A stretch of 64,000 bases of DNA. Origin: Caballeronia hypogeia (GTDB lineage Bacteria; Pseudomonadota; Gammaproteobacteria; Burkholderiales; Burkholderiaceae). Below the pieces are notes generated by a model, which worked only from the letters and a program-made list of their open reading frames with translations, searched no databases and was not told the origin of the DNA. The translations under genes and the position numbers were made by a program. The stretch is taken from contig NZ_FCOA02000010.1 of assembly GCF_001544875.2 (NCBI RefSeq), positions 62,001 to 126,000 of the forward strand, given 5' to 3'. This document shows positions 47,075-57,838 of the stretch, in pieces. How positions within the stretch are numbered: the first letter of the stretch is position 1; each line of letters starts with the position of its first letter.

Positions 47075-47935
47075 ATGTCCGATACGCTCGCGCAGATCGA
47101 TGGCTTGCAGGTGGCCTTCGCTGGCCACGATGGCGCGCTCACGCCCGCCGTGCGCGGCGTCTCGCTGACCGTGCGGCGCGGCGAGCGGCTGGGCATCGTC
47201 GGGGAATCGGGATCGGGCAAGTCGCTGACGGGGCGCGCGTTGCTCGGGCTTCTGCCGCCCGAGGCGAAATGGTCGGCGAACGCGCTGCGCTTCGAAGGGC
47301 AGGACCTGCTCGCCATGCGTCCGAAAGCCCGCCGCCGCCTGTGCGGCACGCGCATGAGCATGATCCTGCAGGACCCGAAGTACTCGCTTAACCCGGTGAT
47401 GACGGTCGCGCAGCAGATGCGCGAAACCTTCGTCCGGCAAGCCCCGAAGCAGGGCAGGCGTGAGATTCGCGAGCGCATCGTGGCGGCGCTGGCGGCGGTG
47501 CATATCCGCGATCCGGAGCGCGTCGCCGACGCCTATCCGCACGAACTCTCGGGCGGCATGGGCCAGCGCGTGATGATCGCGATGATGGTCTCGGCCGGCC
47601 CGCGCCTGCTCGTCGCCGACGAACCCACGAGCGCGCTCGACGTCCTCGTGTCGATGCAGGTCTTGTCCGTGCTCGATGAGATGATCTACCGCCACGATAC
47701 GGGCCTCGTGTTCATCAGCCACGATCTGCCGCTCGTGATGTCGTTCTGCGATCGCGTCGCGGTGATGTACGGCGGGCGCATCGTCGAGACCTGCGCCGCG
47801 CGCGATCTCGCGCGTGCGACGCACCCGTACACGCGCGGGCTGCTCGAAGCGAATCCGCCGCTCGAAAACCCGCCCGACGAACTGCCAACCTTGCGCCGCG
47901 ATCCGGCGTGGCTCGATGAAGGAGCGGCGCGATGA
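47075..47935 (+). CDS. ddpD: Peptide ABC transporter ATP-binding protein (DppD/DdpD type)
   Basis: 286 residues. I chose ATG 47075 over 47063 because GGAGG (47065-47069) sits 5 bp before it. Walker [10 protein letters not shown]-loop, signature LSGGMGQRV and Walker [15 protein letters not shown]. The C-terminal oligopeptide-transporter extension is present but lacks an obvious four-Cys iron-sulfur motif. It overlaps ddpF by 4 bp. Confidence 0.88.
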   Translation: MSDTLAQIDGLQVAFAGHDGALTPAVRGVSLTVRRGERLGIVGESGSGKSLTGRALLGLLPPEAKWSANALRFEGQDLLAMRPKARRRLCGTRMSMILQDPKYSLNPVMTVAQQMRETFVRQAPKQGRREIRERIVAALAAVHIRDPERVADAYPHELSGGMGQRVMIAMMVSAGPRLLVADEPTSALDVLVSMQVLSVLDEMIYRHDTGLVFISHDLPLVMSFCDRVAVMYGGRIVETCAARDLARATHPYTRGLLEANPPLENPPDELPTLRRDPAWLDEGAAR

Positions 47936-48678
47936 TCGACATCGAACGCGCGCTCATTCGCTTCAAGACCAAGACCGGCCACGTCGACGCCGTGCGCGAC
48001 GTCTCGCTGCGCGTGGAGGAGGGCGAGGTGTTCGGGCTCGTCGGCGAATCGGGTAGCGGCAAGTCGACGCTGCTGCGCGCACTCGCGGGTCTGACGCCGC
48101 TTGCGGGCGGCAGCGTGCGCATCGGTGCGCGCACCGAACGACGCGACGTGCAGATGGTGTTTCAGGACCCGTACGGCGCGCTGCATCCGCGCTTCACGGT
48201 CGACAAAAGCTTGCGGGAACCGCTCGCGATCAACGGCATTGGCGATCAGGACGCGCGCGTTCTCGACGCACTCGCCGAAGTGGGGCTCGGCCCGGCGTTC
48301 CGCTTTCGCTATCCGCATCAGTTGTCGGGCGGGCAGCGGCAGCGTGTGTCGATCGCGCGGGCGCTGATCGTCGAGCCGCGCGTGCTGCTGCTCGACGAGC
48401 CGACTTCCGCGCTCGATGTCTCCGTGCAGGCGGAAATCCTGAATCTGCTGCGGCGGTTGCACCGTCAACGCAGGCTCACAATGATCCTCGTGAGCCACAA
48501 CCTCGCGGTGATCGGCTTCCTTTGCCAGCGCATCGCGGTGATGCGCAATGGCGAGATCGTCGAGCAACTGAGCGTGGACGCGGTGCGCTCGCGCGACGTC
48601 GCGCATGAGTACACGCGTCGTCTGCTGCTCGCGACCGAAGGTTATACGCGCGATAGCAAGAGCGCGCAGGGCGCCTAG
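47932..48678 (+). CDS. ddpF: Peptide ABC transporter ATP-binding protein (DppF/DdpF type)
   Basis: 248 residues; Walker [15 protein letters not shown], signature LSGGQRQRVSIARAL and Walker [16 protein letters not shown] 47932 overlaps the ddpD stop (ATGA). It lacks most of the usual C-terminal OppF-type extension, so it is short for the family. Last gene of the ddp operon. Confidence 0.87.
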   Translation: MIDIERALIRFKTKTGHVDAVRDVSLRVEEGEVFGLVGESGSGKSTLLRALAGLTPLAGGSVRIGARTERRDVQMVFQDPYGALHPRFTVDKSLREPLAINGIGDQDARVLDALAEVGLGPAFRFRYPHQLSGGQRQRVSIARALIVEPRVLLLDEPTSALDVSVQAEILNLLRRLHRQRRLTMILVSHNLAVIGFLCQRIAVMRNGEIVEQLSVDAVRSRDVAHEYTRRLLLATEGYTRDSKSAQGA

Positions 48679-48759
48679 TCATCGTACAAGCACAATTGTT
48701 GTGACGCGGTCAACGATTGTTGCGCAAACGACGCATGCGGATCGCATAAGCACCGCGAT

Positions 48760-48778
48760 AAGGCCGGTATACGGCCTT
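48760..48778. other. Short inverted repeat downstream of ddpF
   Basis: AAGGCCG (48760-48766) and CGGCCTT (48772-48778) with GTATA between. It has no T-run, so it is not a clear terminator. A second small palindrome, CACAA-TTG-TTGTG, occurs about 70 bp upstream. The whole 48679-48967 gap otherwise holds nothing I recognise. Confidence 0.4.
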
Positions 48779-48967
48779 GTACCGCGAACGCCCGCGGCGT
48801 GAGCGAAAACCGCCCGGCGGCCGCTGATAGAATAGGCACTGGATTGTCGAGACGTGCCGAACAACGCGCGAGCGTGGTATTCCGGCTGGCTTCCGACTTC
48901 GAGCTAACCAACGGAAATCGTGACAGACCGCGCCCGCTCGCGGGTGAATAACCGGTCGTAATCCCCG

Positions 48968-49949
<982 letters not shown>

Positions 49950-49950
<1 letters not shown>

Positions 49951-50870
49951 TGAAATCACGCACAATCGATCTCGTTGCGCCCTCCGGCTATCCGCACGAT
50001 CCGGCGGCCGTCGAACGGGGTATCGCGCGTCTGCACAAGGAAGGGCATCGTCTGGAAAACATCGACGCGACGCGCCGGCGCTTCCAGCGCTTCGGCGGCA
50101 CGGACGCCGAGCGCGCCGCCGACCTCAACCGGCTCGCGGATACCTCGCGCCCGTTGCCAGACATCGTACTTGCCGTGCGTGGCGGTTACGGCGCGTCGCG
50201 CATTCTGCACGGTCTGGATTACCTGGGCTTGCGCAGGCTCGCGGATCAGCCTGTGGCGATTGTCGGCCACAGCGATTTCACCGCGATCCAGTGCGCGCTG
50301 TTCGCGCATTCCGGCGTGAAGAGCTTCGGCGGCCCGATGTTCGCCGGCGACTTCGGCGCGGAGGATTTGAGCGCGTTCACGATGCGGCACTTCTGGAACG
50401 CGATCTCGCATCCAAGCTTCACCGTGACGAGCAATGCGCCTCAGCGCCAATCGGTGGACGTTACAGGCATGCTGTGGGGCGGCAATCTCGCGATTCTGAC
50501 GTCCCTCGTCGGCACGCCGTACTTGCCGCCGGTCGAGGGCGGGATTCTGTATATCGAAGACGTGAACGAGCATCCGTTTCGCATAGAACGGATGATTTAT
50601 CAGTTGTATCAGTCAGGCGTGCTTGGAAAGCAACAGGCCATCGTGATGGGCGAATTCTCGGGCGGCCGGCTGGCCGACTACGACAACGGCTATTCTCTTG
50701 ACGCCATGATCGAGCAGGTCAGGTCGGTAACCGGCATACCGGTCGTGACAGGCTTGCAGTTCGGCCACGTGGAAAATCTGCTGACGCTGCCGTTCGGTGC
50801 AACCGCGCATCTGGTTGCGACTGAACACGGTTTCACGTTGAAACTGTCTGATTACCCGCATCTGGCTTGA
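49950..50870 (+). CDS. ldcA: Muramoyltetrapeptide carboxypeptidase (LD-carboxypeptidase A)
   Basis: Removes the terminal D-Ala from cytoplasmic murein tetrapeptide during peptidoglycan recycling (S66 serine peptidase). GTG 49950 overlaps the tadA stop; 306 residues. VRGGYGASRIL, catalytic Ser in VGHSDFTA, Glu in IEDVNEHPFRIERM and His in FGHVENLLTLPFG form the expected triad. Two genes after the ddp operon, it is thematically linked to D-Ala metabolism. Confidence 0.94.
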
Positions 50871-50876
50871 TTCGGG

Positions 50877-50908
50877 AAGAAGAGGCGCTTGAATAAGCGC
50901 CTCTTCTT
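50877..50908 (+). terminator. Terminator after ldcA
   Basis: Perfect 14-bp stem AAGAAGAGGCGCTT (50877-50890) / AAGCGCCTCTTCTT (50895-50908), loop GAAT. The 3' arm is T-rich, though no further T-run follows. Confidence 0.75.
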
Positions 50909-50983
50909 GAATCTCGTGGCGCAACTAACGGTCTGATTTTGCGCTTTCCGCAAACAATGGCTGAACGCTATCTCGACAAGCAA

Positions 50984-50993
50984 TTGTCAACAA
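50984..50993. promoter_or_regulatory. Candidate GntR operator, distal copy
   Basis: TTGTCAACAA, the palindrome TTGT-N2-ACAA, lies 184 bp before the GntR gene. It has the same arms as the copy at 51113-51122. Confidence 0.5.
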
Positions 50994-51112
50994 AAAAGTG
51001 CTGACAATGACGACAAAAACTTTCGTAATGCCTTGAAACCACCGCCAGTACTGGAGCTTAGCGCAGCAGCGCAGCCCAAAACAGGCGGAATGACGCCGAT
51101 TCCCAAAATGAA

Positions 51113-51122
51113 TTGTTGACAA
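51113..51122. promoter_or_regulatory. Candidate GntR operator overlapping the -35
   Basis: TTGTTGACAA (TTGT-N2-ACAA) includes the -35 hexamer TTGACA of the GntR gene's promoter, a position suited to autorepression. The architecture matches short palindromes bound by FadR-type GntR proteins. Confidence 0.6.
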
Positions 51123-51143
51123 TCTTTATGTCGATTCTAAGAT
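51116..51143 (+). promoter_or_regulatory. Promoter of the GntR regulator gene
   Basis: Consensus -35 TTGACA (51116-51121), 16-bp spacer, -10 TAAGAT (51138-51143). The predicted start is near 51150, giving an untranslated leader of under 20 nt. Confidence 0.65.
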
Positions 51144-51167
51144 GGTCATCATGCAAGCGAGCACATC

Positions 51168-51914
51168 ATGTCCGACACTCATCGCAATGCTGTATCGAAT
51201 GCTTCAGCCGGCGCCCTGAATGGGGCGAATGCCGAGTCGATCGCCGAGAACATCCGCGCCGCGATCCTCGAGCATCGTCTGGCGCCCGGCGCCAAGCTTA
51301 CCGAAGCGCAGTTGTGTGAAGTATTCGCCGTGAAGCGCGGCACGGTCCGCCAGGCGCTCTCCCAACTGGCGAACGAGCGGCTCGTCGATCTGGAGCCGAA
51401 TCGCGGCGCGTTCGTCGCGAGTCCGTCGCTGCAGGAAGTGCATGAGGTGTTCGAGATGCGCCGCATCATCGAGCTGGCGGTCGTCGAGCGAATCGCGCAG
51501 GGCCACGGCACGCGCCGGCTCAAGTCGATCAGCGCGACCATCGGCCGCGAGCGGCGCGCGTTCGAGAGTCACGACTTTTCATCGTGGATCCGGCTCTCCG
51601 GCGAGTTTCATACCGAGCTTGCCGCGCTCACCGGCAACACGGTGCTGTGCGAATGTCTCGCAGGACTCGTCGCGCGTTCGACGCTGATCTCGGCGCTGTA
51701 TGAATCGCTAGGCAAGAGTTCGTGCTCGTTCGAGGATCACGAAGACATCCTCGCGGCGCTGGACGCCGGCGATGCGGCAAAAGCCGCCGCCCTGATGGCG
51801 CAACATCTGCGCGATGTCGAGCTGAAGATGCTGGAGCGGCCGGCGCGCGGCGCGGTCGATCTGAAGGAAGTATTCTCGAGACCCGCCGAACGCGAGAAGG
51901 CGCTCGACGCGTAA
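51168..51914 (+). CDS. GntR-family (FadR/FCD) transcriptional regulator
   Basis: 248 residues: N-terminal winged helix (about 25-85; SIAENIRAAILEHRLAPGAKLTEAQLCEVFAVKRGTVRQALSQLANERLVDLEPNRGAFV) and an all-helical FCD ligand-binding domain (about 95-230; EVHEVFEMRRIIELAVVERI). First gene of the urate/allantoin cluster, 356 bp before the permease. It is inferred to repress that cluster in response to a purine catabolite; palindromes in its own promoter support autoregulation. Confidence 0.92.
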   Translation: MSDTHRNAVSNASAGALNGANAESIAENIRAAILEHRLAPGAKLTEAQLCEVFAVKRGTVRQALSQLANERLVDLEPNRGAFVASPSLQEVHEVFEMRRIIELAVVERIAQGHGTRRLKSISATIGRERRAFESHDFSSWIRLSGEFHTELAALTGNTVLCECLAGLVARSTLISALYESLGKSSCSFEDHEDILAALDAGDAAKAAALMAQHLRDVELKMLERPARGAVDLKEVFSRPAEREKALDA

Positions 51915-52270
51915 CGAACAGCAGTGAGAGGGCAGATCGAAGCATCTGCCATCGGAAGAAAATAGCAGGACTAAATATTTGGAGACCGTGCCCCGCGCGC
52001 CCGCGCCGGGCGCGTGGAGAATCGCACGCGCAAAAACTTCGCGCCGTGCATCGCACAGAGACAGGACGCTCACGCGAGCGTGCAATGAAATCCGCCGCAG
52101 GGCGGGCGCGCAGGGCAAGTCCCGCGCGCCCTCGGCACGACGCCCCGCGACGCAAACGCAAATCCAAGAATGCCGCGCTGATTCGAGACATCAGCGAAGG
52201 TATCCGATCGAAGCTTCACTCGAGTATTTGCAGTTTTTTCATTACGCAAGCAGCCAATGAAGGAGACGTC
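51915..52270 (+). other. Intergenic region before the NCS1 permease
   Basis: 356 bp without a supported gene; a long frame open through it is an in-frame extension of the permease ORF with Arg-rich, non-conserved sequence. It holds a hairpin GGCAGAT (51931-51937) / ATCTGCC (51944-51950) without a T-run just after the GntR stop, an AT-rich stretch near 52225-52245, and AAGGAG before the permease ATG. I saw no good promoter hexamers. Confidence 0.55.
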
Positions 52271-53761
52271 ATGGCCCAAGTCAGTGCACCCGGCAGCTCA
52301 GCCCTGCCGCAATACGAAGAATCATCAGGACACGATTCCACGCTTCCCGCCGGTTACAGCGACCGGCTCTACAACGAGGACCTCGCCCCGCTCAAGCACC
52401 AGACCTGGGGCGCGTACAACATCTTCGCGTTCTGGATGTCGGACGTGCACAGCGTCGGCGGCTATGTGTTCGCGGGCAGCCTGTTCGCGCTCGGCCTGAC
52501 TAGCTGGCAAGTGCTGGTGTCGCTCCTGATCGGCATCGGCTTCGTGAACGTGCTGTGCAACATGATCGCCAAGCCCAGCCAGGTCGCGGGTGTGCCGTAT
52601 CCGGTCGCGTGCCGCGCCACCTTCGGCGTGCTCGGCGCGAACATTCCGGCGGTGATCCGCGGGCTCATCGCGGTTGCGTGGTACGGCATTCAGACGTATC
52701 TGGCATCGAGCGCGCTGGTCATCGTCGTGCTCAAGTTCGTGCCGTCGCTGATGCCTTATGCCGACGTGCACAAGTACGGCTTCGTCGGGCTTTCGGCGCT
52801 CGGCTGGGCGGGCTTCATGCTGCTCTGGGTGCTGCAGGCCGTCGTGTTCTGGCGCGGCATGGAGATGATCAAGAAGTTCATCGACTTCGCCGGTCCCGCC
52901 GTCTATGTCGTGATGTTCATTCTGGCCGGCTACATGGTGTGGCGCGCTGGTCTCAAGAACATTGGCCTGAATCTCGGCGGCGTGAAGTATCACGGCATGG
53001 AAGTGATTCCCGTGATGATCACCGCGATCTCGCTCGTCGTGTCGTACTTCTCCGGTCCGATGCTGAACTTCGGCGACTTCTCGCGCTACGGCAAGAGCTT
53101 CCGCAGCGTGAAGCGCGGCAACTTCTGGGGTCTGCCGGTCAACTTCCTGGCGTTTTCGCTGGTGACCGTCATCACGACTGCCGCGACGCTTCCGGTGTTC
53201 GGCCAGCTGATCACCGATCCGGTCGAGACCGTCGGCCGCATCGATCATCCGTCGGCTGTCATTCTCGGCGCGCTGACCTTCACGATCGCGACCATCGGCA
53301 TCAATATCGTGGCGAACTTCGTGTCGCCGGCCTTCGACTTCTCGAACGTCGCGCCGAAGCTGATCAGCTGGCGTATGGGCGGCATGCTGGCGGCGGTGGC
53401 GTCGATCTTCATCACGCCGTGGAACCTGTTCAACAACCCGGCGGTGATCCACTACACGCTGGACATTCTCGGCAGCTTCATCGGACCGCTGTATGGCGTG
53501 CTGATCCTCGACTTCTATATGGTCAAGCGCGGCAAGCTCGTGGTCGACGATCTCTACACGGTGTCCGAAGAAGGCAAGTACTGGTACACGAAGGGCGTGA
53601 ACCGCCGCGCGGTGATGGCGCTCCTGCCGGCTGCCGTGATCGCGATTCTCTGTGTGATGCTGCCCTCGCTGGAAGGCGCCGCAAACTTCTCGTGGTTCAT
53701 CGGAGCGGGTCTGGGTGCGGTGTTCTATTACTTCCTCGCGGATCGCAAGCGCGCCGTCTGA
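52271..53761 (+). CDS. NCS1-family nucleobase/allantoin permease
   Basis: 496-residue inner-membrane symporter with about 12 helices. I chose ATG 52271, preceded by AAGGAG. NCS1 features: N-terminal LYNEDLAPLKHQTWGAYNIFAFWMSDVHSVGGYVFA, PFP-like loops, and NFGDFSRYGKSFRSVKRGNFWGLPVN. Context (GntR before, racemase and allantoinase after) favours allantoin, urate or a related purine as substrate; specificity cannot be read from sequence. Confidence 0.9.
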   Translation: MAQVSAPGSSALPQYEESSGHDSTLPAGYSDRLYNEDLAPLKHQTWGAYNIFAFWMSDVHSVGGYVFAGSLFALGLTSWQVLVSLLIGIGFVNVLCNMIAKPSQVAGVPYPVACRATFGVLGANIPAVIRGLIAVAWYGIQTYLASSALVIVVLKFVPSLMPYADVHKYGFVGLSALGWAGFMLLWVLQAVVFWRGMEMIKKFIDFAGPAVYVVMFILAGYMVWRAGLKNIGLNLGGVKYHGMEVIPVMITAISLVVSYFSGPMLNFGDFSRYGKSFRSVKRGNFWGLPVNFLAFSLVTVITTAATLPVFGQLITDPVETVGRIDHPSAVILGALTFTIATIGINIVANFVSPAFDFSNVAPKLISWRMGGMLAAVASIFITPWNLFNNPAVIHYTLDILGSFIGPLYGVLILDFYMVKRGKLVVDDLYTVSEEGKYWYTKGVNRRAVMALLPAAVIAILCVMLPSLEGAANFSWFIGAGLGAVFYYFLADRKRAV

Positions 53762-53827
53762 GCGAAGGACCTATAACGAACGATAGAACCTGAGAGTACC
53801 TTTCGAAGCAGTACGTGGAGAACAGCA

Positions 53828-54562
53828 ATGCGCATCAAACTGATCAATCCGAACACCACGCAGCGCATGACCGATTCGATGGGCCGCTGCGCCCGCGAAG
53901 TCGCCGCGCCCGGCACGGAGATCGTCGCCGTCAGCCCGACGATGGGCCCGCAGTCCATTGAAGGCTACTACGACGAAGCAGTCGCCTCGCTCGGGCTGCT
54001 GGCCGAAATCGAGGCTGGCGAAAAGCAGGGCTTCGACGGCTACGTCATCGCCTGCTTCGGCGATCCGGCCCTTTACGCCGCGCGCGAACTGGCGCGCGGC
54101 CCGGTCATCGGCATCGCGGAAGCGGCGATGCACGCGGCGAGCGTGATCGCACCCGGATTTTCCGTGGTGACGACCTTGCAGCGCACGGTCGGCATGGCCT
54201 GGCATCTGGCGGAGCGCTATGGCATGACGCGCTTCTGCAAGAACGTCCGCGCGACTGACGTTCCCGTGCTCGAACTCGACGTGCCGGGTTCTCCCGCACG
54301 TCAGACGATCATCGACGAATGCCGCCGCGCGCTGGATGAAGACGGCTCCGACGCCATCGTGCTCGGCTGCGCGGGCATGGCGGAATTTTGCCGCGAGGTC
54401 GAGGACGCGATCGGCGCGCCGGTGGTGGAGGGCGTCACGGCGGCGGTGAAATGGACGGAAGCGCTGGTCGCGCTCAGGCTGCACACGGCGAAACGCGGCG
54501 ACTACGCGCGCCCGCTCGCGAAACGGTACGACGGCGTCCTGTCGGATTTCAGTCCGCGCTGA
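53828..54562 (+). CDS. Asp/Glu/hydantoin racemase, probably allantoin racemase
   Basis: 244 residues with the two-cysteine racemase active site: IACFGDPAL (Cys76) and LGCAGMAEF (Cys181), and N-terminal RIKLINPNTTQRMTDSM. In this context it would interconvert R- and S-allantoin so that stereospecific allantoinase can use both (HpxA-type role; inference). It lies 66 bp after the permease. Confidence 0.85.
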   Translation: MRIKLINPNTTQRMTDSMGRCAREVAAPGTEIVAVSPTMGPQSIEGYYDEAVASLGLLAEIEAGEKQGFDGYVIACFGDPALYAARELARGPVIGIAEAAMHAASVIAPGFSVVTTLQRTVGMAWHLAERYGMTRFCKNVRATDVPVLELDVPGSPARQTIIDECRRALDEDGSDAIVLGCAGMAEFCREVEDAIGAPVVEGVTAAVKWTEALVALRLHTAKRGDYARPLAKRYDGVLSDFSPR

Positions 54563-54652
54563 TGGCGGATTTCCGCCGAAACATACACGCGACGTGACCC
54601 GGATTATCTGCGCTGATGTATGGGCGCGTCCGGGTCTTTTGGCTAAACTGAA

Positions 54653-54662
54653 TCGTCGACAA
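54653..54662. promoter_or_regulatory. Near-match to the GntR palindrome upstream of puuE
   Basis: TCGTCGACAA differs by one base from TTGT-N2-ACAA and lies 38 bp before the puuE start, just after a -10-like TAAACT (54644-54649). Confidence 0.35.
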
Positions 54663-54699
54663 TCCCGTTCCCCTAACGCTTGAGCTTTCCACGCCAGCC

Positions 54700-55650
54700 A
54701 TGTCAATCGATCCGAACTATCCCCGCGACCTGATCGGCTACGGTCGCCACCCGGTGCAGGCCAACTGGCCGGGACGCGCGCGCGTCGCCGTTCAATTCGT
54801 GCTCAATTACGAAGAAGGCGGCGAGAACTGCGTGCTGCACGGCGATCCCGGCTCGGAGCAGTTTCTGTCCGAAATCGTCGGTGCGGCGGCGTATCCGTCG
54901 CGTCACATGAGCATGGAGTCGATCTACGAATACGGATCGCGCGCGGGCGTGTGGCGCATTCTGCGCGAGTTCGAGAAGCGCGGCCTGCCGATGACCATTT
55001 TCGGCGTCGGCATGGCGATGGAGCGTCATCCGGAACTGTCGAAGGCGTTCGTCGAACTGGGGCACGAGATCGCGTGCCACGGCTACCGCTGGATCCACTA
55101 TCAGGACATGTCGCCGGAGCGCGAGGCGGAGCACATGCGCCTCGGCATGGAAGCGATCGAACGCGTGACGGGCGTGCGCCCGCAAGGCTGGTATACCGGC
55201 CGCGACAGCCCGAATACGCATCGGCTGGTCGCGGAATACGGCGGCTTTCTATACGACTCGGATTATTACGGCGACGACCTGCCGTTCTGGACGCAAGTCG
55301 AAGTCACCGGCGGCGAGAAGAAGCCGCATTTGATCGTCCCGTACACGCTCGACACCAACGACATGCGCTTCGCCACGCCGCAAGGCTTCAACACGGGCGA
55401 TCACTTCTTCACGTATCTGAAAGACGCGTTCGACGTGCTCTACGAGGAAGGCGACGAAGCGCCGAAGATGCTTTCCATCGGCATGCACTGCCGTTTGCTC
55501 GGACGCCCCGGGCGCTTCCGCGGCCTGCAGAAGTTCCTCGATCACATCGAGAAGCACGATCGCGTGTGGGTCACGCGTCGTATCGACATCGCGCGTCACT
55601 GGCGCGAGCAACATCCTTTCGAAAAAGCTAACAACGGGACGGCGGCATGA
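54700..55650 (+). CDS. puuE: Allantoinase PuuE (polysaccharide deacetylase fold)
   Basis: Opens (S)-allantoin to allantoate. 316 residues of the NodB-like fold: VQFVLNYEEGGENCVLHGD, MTIFGVGMAMERHPELSKAF, IACHGYRWIHYQDMSPEREAEHM, and GWYTGRDSPNTHRLVAEYGGFLYDSDYYGDDLPFW. This is the metal-independent PuuE class, unrelated to the amidohydrolase AllB. The stop overlaps uraD (ATGA). Confidence 0.94.
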   Translation: MSIDPNYPRDLIGYGRHPVQANWPGRARVAVQFVLNYEEGGENCVLHGDPGSEQFLSEIVGAAAYPSRHMSMESIYEYGSRAGVWRILREFEKRGLPMTIFGVGMAMERHPELSKAFVELGHEIACHGYRWIHYQDMSPEREAEHMRLGMEAIERVTGVRPQGWYTGRDSPNTHRLVAEYGGFLYDSDYYGDDLPFWTQVEVTGGEKKPHLIVPYTLDTNDMRFATPQGFNTGDHFFTYLKDAFDVLYEEGDEAPKMLSIGMHCRLLGRPGRFRGLQKFLDHIEKHDRVWVTRRIDIARHWREQHPFEKANNGTAA

Positions 55651-56168
55651 AGGCGATGCACTATACACTCGACCAACTCAACACCATGCCCGCCGACACG
55701 TTCGTGACGGTGCTCGCGGGCATCTTCGAACATTCGCCGTGGGTGCCGGAAGCGGCGGCGACGCAGCGTCCGTTCAAGGACATCGATTCGCTTCACGCAG
55801 CGATGTCGCGCATCGTCGAACAGGCGGGCGATGAAAAGCAGCTCGCGCTCATCAACGCGCACCCGGAGCTCGCGGGCAAGGCGGCGGTGCGCGGCGAACT
55901 GACGGCCGAATCGACGCGCGAGCAGAGCGGCGCAGGCCTCAATCTGTGCACGCAGGAAGAATTCGACAGGCTGCAAGCGCTCAACGCGCAGTATCGCGAG
56001 AAGTTCGGCTTTCCGTTCATTCTCGCGGTGCGCGGCTATGACCGTCACGGCATCATCGCGAACTTCGAAAAGCGCGTGAATCATGACCGCACCGAAGAGC
56101 TTCGCACGAGTCTCGACCAGATTTACCGGATCGCCGGCTTCAGGCTGAACGACCTGATCCAGGCTTGA
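55647..56168 (+). CDS. uraD: OHCU decarboxylase UraD
   Basis: Decarboxylates 2-oxo-4-hydroxy-4-carboxy-5-ureidoimidazoline to (S)-allantoin. 173 residues; family segments FEHSPWVPEAA, INAHPELAGKA, LTAESTREQSGAGL and FGFPFILAVRG. ATG 55647 overlaps puuE; ATG 55656 is an alternative. Confidence 0.94.
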   Translation: MKAMHYTLDQLNTMPADTFVTVLAGIFEHSPWVPEAAATQRPFKDIDSLHAAMSRIVEQAGDEKQLALINAHPELAGKAAVRGELTAESTREQSGAGLNLCTQEEFDRLQALNAQYREKFGFPFILAVRGYDRHGIIANFEKRVNHDRTEELRTSLDQIYRIAGFRLNDLIQA

Positions 56169-56221
56169 TCCGCATTCACTGTCACGACAAGACACGATAA
56201 GTCACGATAAGGACCGCAACA

Positions 56222-57226
56222 ATGGCAATTCCGACACTCGATCCCAACGCGCCCGATTTCACGCGCCGCTATGTGAATCTCGCGGACCCGCGGCTGGGCG
56301 CGCAGGCACTCGAGGCGAGCGACGATTTCTTCGCGCCGAAGGAACGCATGCTGAACCCCGAGCCGGCAGTGTTCATTCCCGGCAAGTACGACGATCACGG
56401 CAAATGGATGGACGGCTGGGAAACGCGCCGCAAGCGCACGACCGGCTATGACTGGTGTGTCGTCAAGCTGGCGCGTCCGGGCGTGATCAAGGGCATCGAT
56501 GTCGATACGAGTCACTTCACCGGCAATTTTCCGCCGGCGGCGTCGATCGAAGGCGGCTATGCGGCTGACGGAGAAGCACCGGCTCAATGGACCGAAATCG
56601 TTCCGTCGACCACGTTGCAGGGCAACAGCCACCACTACCTCGAAGTCAAGTCGGAGCAGCCGTTCACGCACCTGCGCGTGAACATCTATCCGGACGGCGG
56701 GATCGCGCGTCTGCGCGTGTACGGCCAGCCGCAGCTCGACTGGAGCCGCGCTGACCGCAACGAACTCGTCGATCTCGGCGCGATGGAAAACGGCGCGTAC
56801 ATGGTCGGCACGAACAACCAGCACTTCGGTCTCGCATCGACGCTCCTGATGCCGGGCCGCGGCGTGAACATGGGGGATGGCTGGGAAACGCGCCGCCGTC
56901 GCGAGCCGGGCAACGACTGGTGTATCGTCGCGCTCGCGCAGCCGGGCATCATCAAGAAGGTCGAAGTGGATACCGCGCACTTCAAGGGCAATTATCCCGA
57001 CCGCTGCTCGCTGCAGGCAGCGTACGTGAAGGGCGGTACGGACAGCTCGCTCGTCACGCAGGCGATGTTCTGGCCCGCGCTGCTCGGCGAACAGAAGCTG
57101 CAAATGGACAAGCAACATTTCTTCGAGTCGGAAGTCGCGGCGCTCGGCCCGGTGACGCACGTGCGCTTCAACATTTATCCCGACGGCGGCGTGTCGCGCC
57201 TTCGTCTTTTCGGGACGCTCGCATGA
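56222..57226 (+). CDS. alc: Allantoicase
   Basis: Hydrolyses allantoate to (S)-ureidoglycolate and urea. 334 residues made of two related allantoicase repeats; matching landmarks are [24 protein letters not shown] with [10 protein letters not shown] in the first, and [24 protein letters not shown] with [10 protein letters not shown] in the second. It overlaps allA by 4 bp. Confidence 0.96.
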   Translation: MAIPTLDPNAPDFTRRYVNLADPRLGAQALEASDDFFAPKERMLNPEPAVFIPGKYDDHGKWMDGWETRRKRTTGYDWCVVKLARPGVIKGIDVDTSHFTGNFPPAASIEGGYAADGEAPAQWTEIVPSTTLQGNSHHYLEVKSEQPFTHLRVNIYPDGGIARLRVYGQPQLDWSRADRNELVDLGAMENGAYMVGTNNQHFGLASTLLMPGRGVNMGDGWETRRRREPGNDWCIVALAQPGIIKKVEVDTAHFKGNYPDRCSLQAAYVKGGTDSSLVTQAMFWPALLGEQKLQMDKQHFFESEVAALGPVTHVRFNIYPDGGVSRLRLFGTLA

Positions 57227-57729
57227 TGAAAAAGCTCGCTATCGAACCGTTGACGCGCGCTGCGTTCAAGCCTTATGGCGATGTCATCGAACTCGATGGC
57301 GCCAAACAGATTCCGATCAACCTCGGCACCACGATCCGCTTTCACGATCTGTGCAACGTCGATGTGACGGATCAGGGCGGTCATGCCATCGTCAATCTGT
57401 TTCGTGGGCAGCCGCGCACGCTGCCGTTCGAATGCAAGATGATGGAGCGTCATCCGCTCGGCAGCCAGGCGTTCATTCCGCTCGACGACCGGCCGTATCT
57501 CGTGGTCGTCGCGCCCGCGGGCGATCTCGACGAAACGAAGATTCGCGCCTTTGTCACGAGCGCATGGCAGGGCGTGAACTACGCGAAGGGCGTGTGGCAT
57601 CACCCGCTGCTGGCGCTGGGGAAGGTAAGCGATTACATCGTCGTGGATCGCGGCGGTGGCGAAGGGCATAACCTCAACGAGCAGGACCTGAGAGAGTCGT
57701 TGTGGCTGACGGAACAAGCGCTGCGGTAA
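57223..57729 (+). CDS. allA: Ureidoglycolate lyase
   Basis: Splits ureidoglycolate into glyoxylate and urea. ATG 57223 overlaps the alc stop; 57226 is an alternative. 168 residues; [35 protein letters not shown] and [16 protein letters not shown] with the conserved His-His. Last gene of the tightly packed puuE-uraD-alc-allA run, closed by a terminator. Confidence 0.95.
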   Translation: MMKKLAIEPLTRAAFKPYGDVIELDGAKQIPINLGTTIRFHDLCNVDVTDQGGHAIVNLFRGQPRTLPFECKMMERHPLGSQAFIPLDDRPYLVVVAPAGDLDETKIRAFVTSAWQGVNYAKGVWHHPLLALGKVSDYIVVDRGGGEGHNLNEQDLRESLWLTEQALR

Positions 57730-57755
57730 CGCGTTGCTTCGTGGCTTGAAAAAGG

Positions 57756-57784
57756 GACCGGCGCGGTATGGCCGGTCTTTTTGT
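57756..57784 (+). terminator. Rho-independent terminator after allA
   Basis: GACCGGC (57756-57762) pairs with GCCGGTC (57771-57777), loop of 8, followed by TTTTTGTTTT. It ends the allantoin operon before ltaE. Confidence 0.85.
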
Positions 57785-57838
57785 TTTGACGGCGTTAAGA
57801 TAAGCGGCTCATTTCCCCGACTGACGAGCCACTCAACG

